The position numbers and the translations under genes were made by a program. Below are positions 8,909-17,969 of a DNA stretch of 64,000 bases, piece after piece. The DNA is taken from assembly GCF_902859805.1 (NCBI RefSeq), contig NZ_CADIKC010000019.1:41872-105871 (forward strand). The letters run 5' to 3'. Each line of letters starts with the position of its first letter. Position 1 is the first letter of the stretch. This DNA comes from Paraburkholderia sediminicola. Lineage in GTDB: Bacteria; Pseudomonadota; Gammaproteobacteria; Burkholderiales; Burkholderiaceae. The notes beneath the pieces were generated by a model. The model was not told the DNA's origin. It ran no database searches and saw only the letters and a list, made by a program, of their open reading frames with translations.

Positions 8909-9817
8909 TTACCGTGCTCGCAGAAGCGTCAGGAACGCTGCCAACACCGGCGAAACCTGTTTGCGCGATGGGTAGTAGAGAAAGAATCCGGCAAACGGCG
9001 GACACCAGTTGTCAAGTACACGGACCAAACTCCCCGTTTCAATGTGGGGCGCCGCCTCGTGTTCCAGGACATACGCCACGCCAAGACCGTCGATGGCGGC
9101 CTGCAGCATCAACTCGGGCTCATTGAAGGTCAGCGGCCCCGACAGGGCTACTTTCAGTTTTCGAGCGCCGTTTTCAAACTCCCATGAATACAGGCTGCCC
9201 GCGCTTTCCATCCGGTAGTTGATGCATCGGTGATGCTGAAGGTCTTCCGGTGTTGCCGGCGCACGATGTTGCGACAGGTACGCTGGCGACGCAACCACGG
9301 CCATTCGGAGCGCCGCCCCGACCGGCAGCGCCACCATGTCCTGTTCGAGCTTTTCGCCCAGGCGGATGCCGGCGTCGAAACGCCCAGAAACAAGGTCTCT
9401 GAAGGCGTAGTCGATGATGACTTCGACGGTTGCATCCGGATAGGTTGCGCAGAAATCGCTCAGTACTGGACGGATGACCGCCTCATAGCCTTGCCGTGTG
9501 GCCGTGATTCGAAGTGTGCCCGAAATGCAATCGCGGATTCGGCTGAGGTCGCCCAAGGCACCTTCGATTGCGTCCAACGCCGGTCCCAGCGTCAGCAACA
9601 GCGTTTGCCCTTCGGCGGTGGGCGCTACGCTGCGGCTGGTTCGTCGAAGCAGCGGATAGCCGAGGCGATTCTCCAGACGCTTGATCGTGTAGCTCAGCAT
9701 CGAATTGGACACGTTCAATTCCGCAGCCGCGCGAGAAAAGCTGCGTGTCCGCGCAACTGCCGCGAAGGCCGAAAGATCGTCCAGGACCCCACGCGATATT
9801 GTTTTATCTGATTGCAT
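8909..9817 (-). CDS. LysR family transcriptional regulator
   Basis: This 302-residue LysR protein has a winged helix-turn-helix at residues ~15-70 (AVARTRSFSRAAAELNVSNSMLSYTIKRLE), a linker helix, and a periplasmic-binding-like effector domain from ~95 to the end. It resembles the CrgA/PecT-like subgroup with DAGIRLGEKLEQDMVALP. It is divergent from an SDR gene at 9929 with 111 bp between starts, and by the usual LysR arrangement it controls that gene. Confidence 0.92.
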   Translation of the reverse strand: MQSDKTISRGVLDDLSAFAAVARTRSFSRAAAELNVSNSMLSYTIKRLENRLGYPLLRRTSRSVAPTAEGQTLLLTLGPALDAIEGALGDLSRIRDCISGTLRITATRQGYEAVIRPVLSDFCATYPDATVEVIIDYAFRDLVSGRFDAGIRLGEKLEQDMVALPVGAALRMAVVASPAYLSQHRAPATPEDLQHHRCINYRMESAGSLYSWEFENGARKLKVALSGPLTFNEPELMLQAAIDGLGVAYVLEHEAAPHIETGSLVRVLDNWCPPFAGFFLYYPSRKQVSPVLAAFLTLLRAR

Positions 9818-9928
9818 GACCCATGCGAATTATCCAGGATGTTCGAATGGATACTCGCATCTATCCTTTCTCAAGGTCAAGGCATCCGGCGAAGCCGGTG
9901 TCGACATTTGACGTGAAACGGAGGAAGG

Positions 9929-10777
9929 ATGATTGACGACAATGCGGTATGGATGATCACCGGGAGCTCGTCCGGTCTGGGTCGCGCGCTGGCCGAAGTG
10001 GTACTGGAACACGGATATCGTGCGGTCGTGACGGCCCGCAAGCCGGATGCGGTGCGCGACCTTGCTGAGCGCTATGGAGATCGGGCTCTCGCCGTAGGTC
10101 TCGACGTCACGGATGCGCGGCAGATCAAGGCGGCAGTGACGGCCGCGCATGACAGCTTCGGCCAGATCGACGTGCTCGTGAACAATGCTGGCTATGGCTA
10201 TATCGGGGCGATCGAGGAAGGCGAAGATGCCGCGATCCGCGCGCAGTTCGATACCAACGTGCACGGCGTAATCGCCATGATGCAGGCCGTGCTGCCGGCT
10301 ATGCGGCAGCGTGGGAAAGGGCATGTGGTCAACGTGAGCTCGATTGGCGGACTGACCACCTTTCCGAACGTCGGCTACTACCACGCGAGCAAGTACGCGC
10401 TAGAAGGGCTATCTGAAACGCTCGCAAAAGAGATGGCGCCGTTCGGCATTGGCGTGACGATCGTAGAACCCGGCGCGTTCAGGACGGATTTTCGCGGCCG
10501 CTCGATGCAGCAATCGAGCATTCGTCTTCCCGAGTTCGCCGCGACCCTGGGCAAGCAACGCGATGCCCTGCTCGCCTCGGATGGGAAGCAGCAGAACGAT
10601 CCGGTGAAAGGCGCGCTTGCGATCGTCGAGGCGGTGAAGGCGAAGCAACCGCCGTTACATCTGCTGCTGGGGGTCGACGCGCTGGACCTCGCGCGCAAAC
10701 AGCTTGCTGCTATGGCCAAGGATTTCGATGCGTGGGAGACGTTGACACGAAGTACTGCATTTGACGAACCGGTGTAG
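9929..10777 (+). CDS. SDR family oxidoreductase
   Basis: This 282-residue classical SDR has GSSSGLG at residue ~12, NNAG, catalytic Ser in VNVSSIGG and YHASK. The C-terminal extension with LLLGVDALDLARKQ is typical of the YbbO-like subgroup often annotated as oxidoreductase of unknown substrate. The start is immediately after GGAGGAAGG. It is divergent from a LysR gene that probably regulates it. Confidence 0.9.
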   Translation: MIDDNAVWMITGSSSGLGRALAEVVLEHGYRAVVTARKPDAVRDLAERYGDRALAVGLDVTDARQIKAAVTAAHDSFGQIDVLVNNAGYGYIGAIEEGEDAAIRAQFDTNVHGVIAMMQAVLPAMRQRGKGHVVNVSSIGGLTTFPNVGYYHASKYALEGLSETLAKEMAPFGIGVTIVEPGAFRTDFRGRSMQQSSIRLPEFAATLGKQRDALLASDGKQQNDPVKGALAIVEAVKAKQPPLHLLLGVDALDLARKQLAAMAKDFDAWETLTRSTAFDEPV

Positions 10778-10903
10778 TTGCTGCCCGCCGATTGACATGT
10801 TTTTTGCGTATCGTGCTTCCGACTCGCATCGACCCTTCGATGCGGCGTGAAGCCGACGGCAGTTTTCAAGTTGCAGACCATTCGCACAACCACTAACTCA
10901 AGG

Positions 10904-12397
10904 TCATGGCGCTTTGCCGGCGCGGTCGTTGTCGTCTTCACGTCCCGGCGTGTGCGCGGCCTCCGTTCTGGTTTGTTCGCCGAGGCTGAGTAACGCGGGT
11001 GACAGGAAGCAGCCCATGACCGCGGACAGGATAATGAAAATCGAGGCTGCATCGACGAGCAGTCCAAAGCGCATGAAAATAAAGAAACAGAACAGAAGGT
11101 TCAGCAGATGCAGGCCTATACCGAGTGCGGCGACGCCTTTGGGGACGGCTTTGATGAACACCGCGAACCGGGATTGGGGGCGGGGCACATACCAGATGAT
11201 CAGCAGCCCGAACGTCATGATGAAAGCGCATTCTGCCCATTTCAGCCAGGTGGGGCGGCGCAGAAACCGTCCCTCAACAATCGTCTCGATGACCTGCGCC
11301 TGAATCTCGATACCCGGCACCAGTTCCCCCAGCGCCGTCGTGCGCATGTCAGTCACGCCTGCACCGGTTAGCCCGACCAGCACCAGTTTGTCCCGGATCC
11401 GTTCCGGATCGACTATTCCCTGCATGACATCGCGTGCCGACACGTAGCGGCTCAGCGTCGACCGGATCGACGCGAAATGCAACCAGATGTCCCCTCCGGG
11501 CTGCGTGGGCACCAGCACATCGGCGACGCCCACCGCTTGCACGCCCGATGTATCCGCAAAGACGTCAATCGCCGATGAATCCGTGGCGAGGCGGAGCATT
11601 TCAATTGGCAGACTGGGGACCAGTTTCTCCCTCAACCCCGTGATGAGCGGAATATGCCGGACAACGCCTTGTTCGAGCGCCACGCTCAGCATCGCCTGCC
11701 CGTGGGCCGCCGCCTGCAGTTCCGGCAGGCTGCAGAGAACATAGTCGAAATGCTGTACGTAGCCCAGCGGGTCGGTGCCATGAACGCGGATCGGTGCGCT
11801 TCGTAGATCGGTGCGGGTACCGAAGGCAGCATGATCGAGCGCCGCGGCACCCAGTATGGTCGGCGCCGCGCGCAACGATCTCGCGAGAATGGCTTCGTGA
11901 CTGGGCAGGGCCCGCAAGCCGGCGGCCAGCGCCGCAGCCGTTTCGGGCAGATTGCCAGCCACCTTGTCGGGAGACGTCTGATCCGGCTCCGGCATGTAAA
12001 TGTCGAGACCGATAGCCAGCGGTTTCAGTGCCGCGATGGCATCGATCAGGCTCGCGAGTCGATTTCGCGGCCAGGGCCATTGACCGGCGGTCGCGAGCGT
12101 CTCCTCATCAATTTCGACAATGGTCACCGGCTGCGCCGTCGGAATCCGTGGATAGTGACGTTGATACTGATCGAACAGAATTTGCCGGGCTGTTTTGAAT
12201 GAGTCGGGAAGCGTCTCATCGAGCGTGTCTACGAAAGCTGGACGTGCTATGTCGCTCGGCCATTCGCTGCACAGGTTGAGCAGGCTCAGGCCGAACAACA
12301 CTACCAGTGCCACCGGACGGCCTTGGGCCACCTTCAGCAGATTCCTGATCCGGACGTGCCATGGGTCGAAAAAGCGTTTCATCGACGGAAAGGCCAT
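10904..12397 (-). CDS. CHASE2 domain membrane protein without a cytoplasmic output domain
   Basis: This 497-residue protein has an N-terminal membrane segment (residues ~28-45), a large extracytoplasmic CHASE2 sensor (residues ~60-380: VTIVEIDEETL, WPWPR, IGLDIYMPEPD, DKLVLVGLTGAGVTD, PGIEIQAQVIETI) and three closing transmembrane helices (~395-475). In CHASE2 receptors these are usually followed by an adenylate/guanylate cyclase, kinase or GGDEF domain. Here only about 20 polar residues remain, so no catalytic output is encoded. It is third in a leftward operon with a FecR-like protein and an OmpA-like lipoprotein, a gene set seen next to CHASE2 cyclases. Output may come from a partner elsewhere. 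Confidence 0.85.
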   Translation of the reverse strand: MAFPSMKRFFDPWHVRIRNLLKVAQGRPVALVVLFGLSLLNLCSEWPSDIARPAFVDTLDETLPDSFKTARQILFDQYQRHYPRIPTAQPVTIVEIDEETLATAGQWPWPRNRLASLIDAIAALKPLAIGLDIYMPEPDQTSPDKVAGNLPETAAALAAGLRALPSHEAILARSLRAAPTILGAAALDHAAFGTRTDLRSAPIRVHGTDPLGYVQHFDYVLCSLPELQAAAHGQAMLSVALEQGVVRHIPLITGLREKLVPSLPIEMLRLATDSSAIDVFADTSGVQAVGVADVLVPTQPGGDIWLHFASIRSTLSRYVSARDVMQGIVDPERIRDKLVLVGLTGAGVTDMRTTALGELVPGIEIQAQVIETIVEGRFLRRPTWLKWAECAFIMTFGLLIIWYVPRPQSRFAVFIKAVPKGVAALGIGLHLLNLLFCFFIFMRFGLLVDAASIFIILSAVMGCFLSPALLSLGEQTRTEAAHTPGREDDNDRAGKAP

Positions 12398-12420
12398 TCA
12401 GCGCCGATGACTGGCGCGGA

Positions 12421-13035
12421 TCATTGGATTGTGATGACTGCGCGCCGGTTCATGCGATTGGGAACACCATCTGCCGTGGGCACCAGTGGCTCGCGCTTGC
12501 CCCGGGCCGCGGTCTCTATTTGCTGGGCAGGAATGCCTTGCTTGATCAGGAACGCTGCAACCGTCTTCGCCCGCTGCATGGAGAGTTGGTCATTGAATTC
12601 CTGAGAGCCCGCCAGATCAGTATGACCGACCACCACGAGCTGCGGCGCGGGCCACGTCGCCAGGACGGCTTTTAGCTGTTTGACCGTGGCCGACGACTCA
12701 GGGGCCAATTCGGTGGCGGAATCAAAGAGAAAAAAGATCGTAAATGCCATGGGGCGAGGCGGCCGGGCCGCAAGTAGCTGCCCGTATCGTGTCTCCACAG
12801 TGGATTGGCTATCCATCGTTTTTTCGATGGCGCCTCCCCTGGTGACGTCGACCCCAGCGTAGGCCTTGTCAATCTTCTGTTCTCCGGTGGCGCTGTGGAC
12901 AATGACCGCGCCGACTTTACCGTCAGGATCCGGCAATAGAATAATTTTGTCCGGCGTGCTGCACCCGGCGAGGAAAGGCAGCAGGACGCATGCCGCGGCA
13001 AAGGCCAGCCCGTAATGTCGAATTGCAGCCTTCAC
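12421..13035 (-). CDS. OmpA-family lipoprotein
   Basis: This 204-residue protein has a lipoprotein signal peptide: hydrophobic stretch ending in the lipobox LAGC, with acylated Cys at residue 25. A C-terminal OmpA/MotB peptidoglycan-binding domain spans residues ~95-204 (FLFDSATEL, VVGHTDLAGS, NDQLSMQRAKTVAAFL, NRRAVI). It would be anchored in the outer membrane and bind the peptidoglycan. It sits between the FecR-like gene (9 bp) and the CHASE2 gene (23 bp) in the same operon. Confidence 0.9.
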   Translation of the reverse strand: MKAAIRHYGLAFAAACVLLPFLAGCSTPDKIILLPDPDGKVGAVIVHSATGEQKIDKAYAGVDVTRGGAIEKTMDSQSTVETRYGQLLAARPPRPMAFTIFFLFDSATELAPESSATVKQLKAVLATWPAPQLVVVGHTDLAGSQEFNDQLSMQRAKTVAAFLIKQGIPAQQIETAARGKREPLVPTADGVPNRMNRRAVITIQ

Positions 13036-13044
13036 CGTGCCCCC

Positions 13045-13497
13045 TTATTTATCGCCGACTTCGATGATGAATTCGGTGCCGCGCACGCCCAGCGTGGTAG
13101 TCGGCGTGCTGAAGCGGACCGCATCAGGATTCGCCTTCGCCAACTTCCCGGAAATCACAGCCAGGGAACCGCGTTTGATGGAGGCGTCGAGCACTCCGTC
13201 ATGGGTCGTGGTGTTGAACGCGAATTTGTTGAGATCGAGGATGGTGTTTGCGCCGGCAGAGAGTTGGGTGGTGTCACGCAGCGTGATACCGACAGAAGAT
13301 TCCGGACCGGTCACGATGCGATCGCTGCCGTAAACCTCGCTGCCGATGGCCGCACCCGAACTTCCTCCAGCCCGTTCGATCTGCACCGTGCCCTTAAGGG
13401 TCTTCACGACGCCGGCAGCATCGGCGGCAAGTACATTCGCGGCAGCCATGCACCCGCAGGCAAGAATCAAGGCATATCTGATGGTTCGAAGACGCAT
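13045..13497 (-). CDS. Periplasmic FecR-domain protein
   Basis: This 150-residue protein has a signal peptide (MRLRTIRYALILACGCMAA, cleavage near VLAA) and a FecR beta-sandwich domain (TLKGTVQIER, GSDRIVTGPESSVGITL, SISGKLAK-like strand, TLGVRGTEF). Unlike the anti-sigma FecR it has no N-terminal cytoplasmic segment and no transmembrane anchor. It belongs to the exported FecR-like proteins found with CHASE2 and OmpA-like genes. The ATG at 13497 fits the signal peptide; the open frame extends to 13713 without support. It is first gene of the three-gene operon. Confidence 0.85.
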   Translation of the reverse strand: MRLRTIRYALILACGCMAAANVLAADAAGVVKTLKGTVQIERAGGSSGAAIGSEVYGSDRIVTGPESSVGITLRDTTQLSAGANTILDLNKFAFNTTTHDGVLDASIKRGSLAVISGKLAKANPDAVRFSTPTTTLGVRGTEFIIEVGDK

Positions 13498-13803
13498 CGG
13501 TGGCACCTGATTGCGTAAAGTTGCTTTCCGCAGAGTAGCGCGGGGCCCCGATGTCGACCTGGTGTTGTGAGCGATCATTCCCCCATTGCTCGGAGAGCTG
13601 GGGCTTGTGAAGGACATGCAGAAATACGGCTTTCGGGTGTCCGGTGGTGATCTGTCTGCCGCATCGAACAGAATATGATCCCGATTCAGATGACTCTGTG
13701 CGCTTCCGCGCATTTCGCCCCAGACACTTCTTTGGCAGCCGGCTAACGGCTATCGACCGTAAATGGGCGGTTGGACGCATTCGCCCCACCGTTGCACTCA
13801 ATG
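13498..13803. other. Intergenic region upstream of the FecR-like operon
   Basis: These 306 bp separate the CNB-flavoprotein gene (same strand) from the FecR-like gene. The interval presumably carries the promoter of the three-gene operon. I see no gene, strong terminator or palindrome. Confidence 0.4.
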
Positions 13804-15456
13804 CTATCTGGCGTCGTGCTGCAGATATTTGTGAGCGAACGCGATCGCCATGCTGCCTTCGCCGACCGCTGAAGCGACCCGCTTGACCGGGCTTAATCTC
13901 ACATCCCCACAGGCAAACACGCCGGGAACACTCGATTCGAGTAGGTAGGGGTCCCGGCTATGGGACCAGCGTCCTGCCTTGACGACGTCGTCGCCGGTAA
14001 GAACATATCCGCGCACATCGCGCGCGATTTCCGTCGGCAACCACTCGGTCTCTGCGTCTGCGCCAATGAACACGAACAATCCGCCACAGTCGTGCCGACG
14101 CACCTCTGTGCTCAGCCCATCGCGTATGTCGATCGCTGTCAGATGGGTATCGCCGTGTGCGCCGACAACTTCCGATTGCAGTTGCACCGCTACGTTTGAC
14201 TTCCCGCGAAGCTGCTCGACCAGATAGCGAGACATGCTCTTCTCAAGCGAATCGCCTCTCAAGATGAGCGTAACCATGCGCGCATGATTGGCAAAGTACA
14301 AAGCGGCCTGGCCTGCCGAGTTTCCACCGCCGATCAGATAGACGTCGAGTCCGTGAGTCGCGTTCGCTTCGCTGCGCGAGGCGCCGTAGTAAATTCCTTT
14401 ACCGATAAACCGGTCGAAGCCGTCGATCTCGAGGCGGCGCCACGTGACGCCAGTCGCAAGAATGATCGTTCGCGCACGGATGACGTCGCCCCCGTCGAGG
14501 TGAACGTTACGCCCATCGACATCGATTCGAGCGACAGACCGTGTCACCAGAATCTCTGCACCCAGCCGCCTTGCCTGCTGCAGTGCACGGCTCGCGAGTT
14601 CGTCGCCCGACACGCCGTTGGGAAAGCCGAGGTAATTCTCAATGCGCGAGGACGTCCCGGCTTGCCCGCCTGGCGCTTCGCGCTCCACCACCACAGTGCG
14701 CAAGCCTTCCGACGCGCCATACACTGCCGCAGCGAGACCGGCCGGGCCGCCACCAATGATCATCGTGTCGTATTCGGCAAGGCGGGGCTGCGTCTGCAGA
14801 CCCAGCAACCCGGCGAGTTCGCGCGTCGCAGGGCGGCAAAGCACCGTCCCGTCGACCAGCCGCACCGCCGGACAATCCTCCTCTGACGGACAGTTTCCAG
14901 GCCAGCGTGCCGGCAGTTCGGACGCATCGGGCGTCATCCAGTCGCAACTGATCTGGTTGCGGGCCAGGAACTGGCGCAACGCGGTACAAGCGGTGTCCCA
15001 GCGATTGCCAACCATGGTCACGCGGGGTTTGGGCGGCTCGGCGGAGAGGCCCTGCAGTCCGCCGATGCGCTCGCGCGCGAGGGCGCCCATTTTCAACGCA
15101 ATTTCCGGCGATGCGGCGGCGAGTGTGTAGTAATGCTGAGCGTCGACGCGCATGACACGCGACGGCTCAGCGGCCCGATAGGCGCCCGGAAACGGGGAGC
15201 TCAGTGCGAGCGGCACTTCGCCGAAAATGGTTCCGGGTAGACGCCATCCTAGCGTGCGCTCGATTCCGTCGAACGTCTTGATGACTTCGATCTTGCCGGA
15301 CAGAACGGCGTACAACGCGCGCTCTCCACCTTCATGGACCGCGAATTCACCCGCGCATAGATGGAGGTCCGCGCACGCATGCGCGAGATGCTCCAGTTCA
15401 TTGTCAGGGAGTGCTGAAAACAGTGGGACTGTCCGGATGTCGTCGATTGTCAGCAT
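13804..15456 (-). CDS. Cyclic-nucleotide-binding / thioredoxin-reductase-like flavoprotein lacking the CxxC
   Basis: This 550-residue fusion has a cyclic-nucleotide-binding (CAP_ED-like) domain at residues ~1-125 (with LPGTIFGEVPLALSS), a thioredoxin/glutaredoxin-like segment at ~145-220, and a thioredoxin-reductase-type FAD/NAD(P)H module from ~228 (GGGPAGLAAAVYG, GGQAGTSSRIENYLGFP, ATGVTW, GGGNSAGQAA, FACGDVR). In thioredoxin reductase the redox motif CATC follows a GKG-x-x-Y segment. Here the same place (~356-363) reads YYGASRSE, so both cysteines are missing. Electron transfer to thioredoxin by the usual route is therefore unlikely. ATG at 15456 is preferred to an upstream TTG. It is probably a nucleotide- or redox-sensing NAD(P)H oxidoreductase. 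Confidence 0.88.
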   Translation of the reverse strand: MLTIDDIRTVPLFSALPDNELEHLAHACADLHLCAGEFAVHEGGERALYAVLSGKIEVIKTFDGIERTLGWRLPGTIFGEVPLALSSPFPGAYRAAEPSRVMRVDAQHYYTLAAASPEIALKMGALARERIGGLQGLSAEPPKPRVTMVGNRWDTACTALRQFLARNQISCDWMTPDASELPARWPGNCPSEEDCPAVRLVDGTVLCRPATRELAGLLGLQTQPRLAEYDTMIIGGGPAGLAAAVYGASEGLRTVVVEREAPGGQAGTSSRIENYLGFPNGVSGDELASRALQQARRLGAEILVTRSVARIDVDGRNVHLDGGDVIRARTIILATGVTWRRLEIDGFDRFIGKGIYYGASRSEANATHGLDVYLIGGGNSAGQAALYFANHARMVTLILRGDSLEKSMSRYLVEQLRGKSNVAVQLQSEVVGAHGDTHLTAIDIRDGLSTEVRRHDCGGLFVFIGADAETEWLPTEIARDVRGYVLTGDDVVKAGRWSHSRDPYLLESSVPGVFACGDVRLSPVKRVASAVGEGSMAIAFAHKYLQHDAR

Positions 15457-15468
15457 GGCTTCGTCCAA

Positions 15469-15628
15469 ACAGGCAAGTGAGATGAAGCTCGGTCCAGGAG
15501 CTTTCGGGTTGTCTGTCTGACAAAAAGGACATGCACAAGCACACCGCTCAGCTACCTAAGGTTCGATGCGAGGTGGGCAGAACGCCGTTAGTCTTCCCTC
15601 GTCGAACGCACTGATACTGCTCGAACGG
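15469..15628. other. Short intergenic region
   Basis: This stretch lies between the CNB-flavoprotein start and the MarR-like remnant. It presumably contains the flavoprotein promoter; nothing specific is visible. Confidence 0.3.
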
Positions 15629-15847
15629 TTACGCGAACGAATACCACAACCGCACTACGGACATCAGGCAGACGTACCCAGTATATGACCTCCGGATGCG
15701 AATCCATCGTTGCGTCGCGTGCATGATGCAGAACTGCGTTGGCGTGGCATCGATTTCCGACTGATGCGGCTCGTAAAGCTGTGAGATGTACCGCGCACCC
15801 TCGCGAAAACCAAAGCAATCATCGTGTTCGTGTGACTGAGTATGCAT
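15629..15847 (-). pseudogene. MarR-family regulator remnant (N-terminal part)
   Basis: This 72-codon frame begins with about 44 residues that match the first helices of MarR-family regulators: C-F-x-x-R-E-x-A-R-x-x-x-Q-L-Y-E, then T-P-T-Q-F-C-I-M. After that the pattern is lost and the frame ends without the winged helix-turn-helix. MarR proteins are about 140-160 residues, so this looks like a truncated, non-functional copy. No good ribosome-binding site precedes the ATG at 15847. Chance resemblance is possible because the matching stretch is short. Confidence 0.45.
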
Positions 15848-15878
15848 GGCGATGAAACCCATGCTCGAGTCTGGCAGG

Positions 15879-16385
15879 TTACGGACGCGAGAGGTGCGCC
15901 GCCTTCTCGATAACCTTCTCCAGCTTGACGTCGAGTTCGTTGGCGACCTTGTCCACGTCAGCATTCACAAATGTCCCGAGAAGCGAAGACGGCCGATCGA
16001 ACTCAATGCGAATCGTGCTCTCACTGACTTCATAAATCAAAACATTGAACGGGACGTAAAGACCGGCACGAATGTCGTGTCGTGTCATTTGAATTGCCAC
16101 TCGCGGGTTGCCCATCGTATATCGGATCGCCTTACGCGGTTGCTCCCCAATCAACCGGAATCCAACTCCGTGATTGAGAGAACCGAAGATCATCAGATTC
16201 TGCTCGCCTTCCATCTTCTTGATGGCCTCATCCATAAGGCTCGGATCATTGGCGAACGATGCCGCGAGCGCAAGATCGAATTTGCCCAAAATCTTCTCGA
16301 AATTGCGGGTAAAACTGTCGTACGCGACGTCGATATCGACTGTCTGATGCACGATCTGCACTGAACTTGCTGTACCAATTTTCAT
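15879..16385 (-). CDS. DUF302 domain-containing protein
   Basis: This 168-residue soluble protein carries a DUF302 domain (residues ~20-150; FTRNFEKILGKFD, FGSLNHG near the middle, IGNP-type strand, YEVSESTIRIEFDRPS). DUF302 proteins form small alpha+beta dimers of unknown function. There is no signal peptide. ATG at 16385 has AAGGAA seven bases upstream; the preceding GTG is less likely. It lies 53 bp after the alpha/beta hydrolase gene on the same strand and may share its transcript. Confidence 0.75.
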   Translation of the reverse strand: MKIGTASSVQIVHQTVDIDVAYDSFTRNFEKILGKFDLALAASFANDPSLMDEAIKKMEGEQNLMIFGSLNHGVGFRLIGEQPRKAIRYTMGNPRVAIQMTRHDIRAGLYVPFNVLIYEVSESTIRIEFDRPSSLLGTFVNADVDKVANELDVKLEKVIEKAAHLSRP

Positions 16386-16438
16386 CACTGCATTCCTTTT
16401 CCTGACAATAAGACGTTGTTTCGATCACGCATGGCGCG

Positions 16439-17356
16439 CTAGCCGACCATTGATGCCGACGGCTTCTCCGGCACAGACTGGGAATCGCCTCCCGATATGA
16501 AGTCGACAACGAGCCGTATGGCATCGGGCGCTCCCAGGATCCGGAAATGACCCCATCCAGCCAGAGGGGAAACCCGCGCGCCTTTGATAAGGCGGGCATA
16601 ACTTTCACCGTGCCCAAAAGGCACCACGCTGTCGGCTGGGTCATGAATCACGAGCGTGTCTGCCTGAATGCTGGGTGCGATGCGGCCGACGCTAACTTCG
16701 GAAAACGATCGGCCGTAGTGCTGCTCTAGCCAGATCTGTACGGCGTCTGTGAACTTGCTGGACATGCCTAGCATGGCCGCAAATTTTTCCAGGAACACTC
16801 GCGGGTTGTTCGGAGGCGCAATCAGTACCAGCTTCACCGCAGTGCTACGTGTGTGTGCAAGGCTGCATGCAGCGGCGGCCCCGCCGAGAGAGTGACCCAC
16901 TACCGCCGACAGCGTGGGTAAGGTCGCGAGCAGTTCCAGGGTGGTGTCGATGAAACCCGACAACGACGCACGGCGGCCGGCACTACGTCCATGTCCGCGA
17001 TGATCCAGCGCGACGACTGAATAGCCGTTTGCTAGCAACGGTGCAATGAAGGACGCGAACTGCAGGGCCCAGCCATTCCATCCGTGGATCAACACGACCG
17101 TCGGTTGCGTCGCGGGATTGCCCCATTCGTAGAGCGTCACGGCGCCGCTTGCGAGCGGCACCTCCCGTAGCAAGGGTGCCGGGATGTCGGCCGGCGCGTC
17201 CAGGTTGGCCCGTTTCGGCCGGACAGGTGTACTGAAAAGTGCAGCGGCCCCAGCGGCTGCACGACGCGGTGAAACCAGCGCACCGACCTTGAAGCGCAAT
17301 CTATGGAAAGCGAGAATAAAAGACCGAATGGTCTCTTTTTTGAGGTGCTTGAGCAT
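16439..17356 (-). CDS. Alpha/beta hydrolase
   Basis: This 305-residue serine hydrolase of the alpha/beta fold has the oxyanion-hole motif HGWNGW, nucleophile elbow GHSLGG, an acid Asp in HDPADSVVPF and the catalytic His in GWGHFRIL. It may act on a small ester or lactone. I chose ATG at 17356 because GGAAG precedes it; ATG 17371 and TTG 17380 upstream would overlap the TetR stop. It follows the TetR gene directly, so the two form an operon and the hydrolase is probably a target of that repressor. A positively charged hydrophobic N-terminus may associate with membrane. Confidence 0.85.
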   Translation of the reverse strand: MLKHLKKETIRSFILAFHRLRFKVGALVSPRRAAAGAAALFSTPVRPKRANLDAPADIPAPLLREVPLASGAVTLYEWGNPATQPTVVLIHGWNGWALQFASFIAPLLANGYSVVALDHRGHGRSAGRRASLSGFIDTTLELLATLPTLSAVVGHSLGGAAAACSLAHTRSTAVKLVLIAPPNNPRVFLEKFAAMLGMSSKFTDAVQIWLEQHYGRSFSEVSVGRIAPSIQADTLVIHDPADSVVPFGHGESYARLIKGARVSPLAGWGHFRILGAPDAIRLVVDFISGGDSQSVPEKPSASMVG

Positions 17357-17376
17357 GACATGGACTTCCATATCGA

Positions 17377-17955
17377 TCAATTGGTCAGGCGATCGAAGAG
17401 TTGCAATGCGTTGCGATTGGCATCGCCGTGGTTAAGGAGGCGTTGTTCGACTTGCGCCGCGCTTTTCAATCCGATCATTAGCATGACCAAAGCCTCCGGG
17501 CTTAGCCCCGAGGGCAGTTGAGACGCCTCCTGTGCCTTTTGGGCCTGGCGTATCAGATAGGTGTGCCAGCGGGACCATGCGCCGTGCAGGTGTTCGCGCA
17601 CATTGCTGTCCAGATCGTCGAATTCGTGTTGTGCGCTGAGAATGGGGCATCCGCCCGGCAAACCGGCGCTCTCGGGCCACTTGAGCCAGCATTCCATGGT
17701 TGCGCGCAACCTCGGCAAGCCGCTGGGCGCTTTCAGCGTCGGCTCGAAAACATGCTGCTGAAAACGCGTGAATGCGCGTTCCAGCACTGAGATCTGAAGA
17801 TGCTCCTTGCTCGGAAAGTGACGCAGCAAGCCGCCCTTGGAACGGCCAGCCGCAGCCGCCACCGGCCCCAGTGTGAGCTGCGCGATGCCGGTGAGGCTCG
17901 CTTCTTGCAATGCCGCGTCCAGTACTGCGTCGCGTGTGATTTCACTTTTTCCCAT
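17377..17955 (-). CDS. TetR family transcriptional regulator
   Basis: This 192-residue repressor-type protein has a TetR helix-turn-helix at residues ~8-55 (RDAVLDAALQEA, AAAAGRSKGGLLRHFPSKEHL) and a C-terminal ligand domain containing a TetR_C-like segment (LPGGCPILSAQHEFDD). ATG at 17955 starts at the proper distance from the HTH; the open frame runs further upstream without support. It is first in an operon with the alpha/beta hydrolase. A palindrome 15 bp upstream is a likely auto-operator. Confidence 0.9.
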   Translation of the reverse strand: MGKSEITRDAVLDAALQEASLTGIAQLTLGPVAAAAGRSKGGLLRHFPSKEHLQISVLERAFTRFQQHVFEPTLKAPSGLPRLRATMECWLKWPESAGLPGGCPILSAQHEFDDLDSNVREHLHGAWSRWHTYLIRQAQKAQEASQLPSGLSPEALVMLMIGLKSAAQVEQRLLNHGDANRNALQLFDRLTN

Positions 17956-17969
17956 CGACACACTATAGC

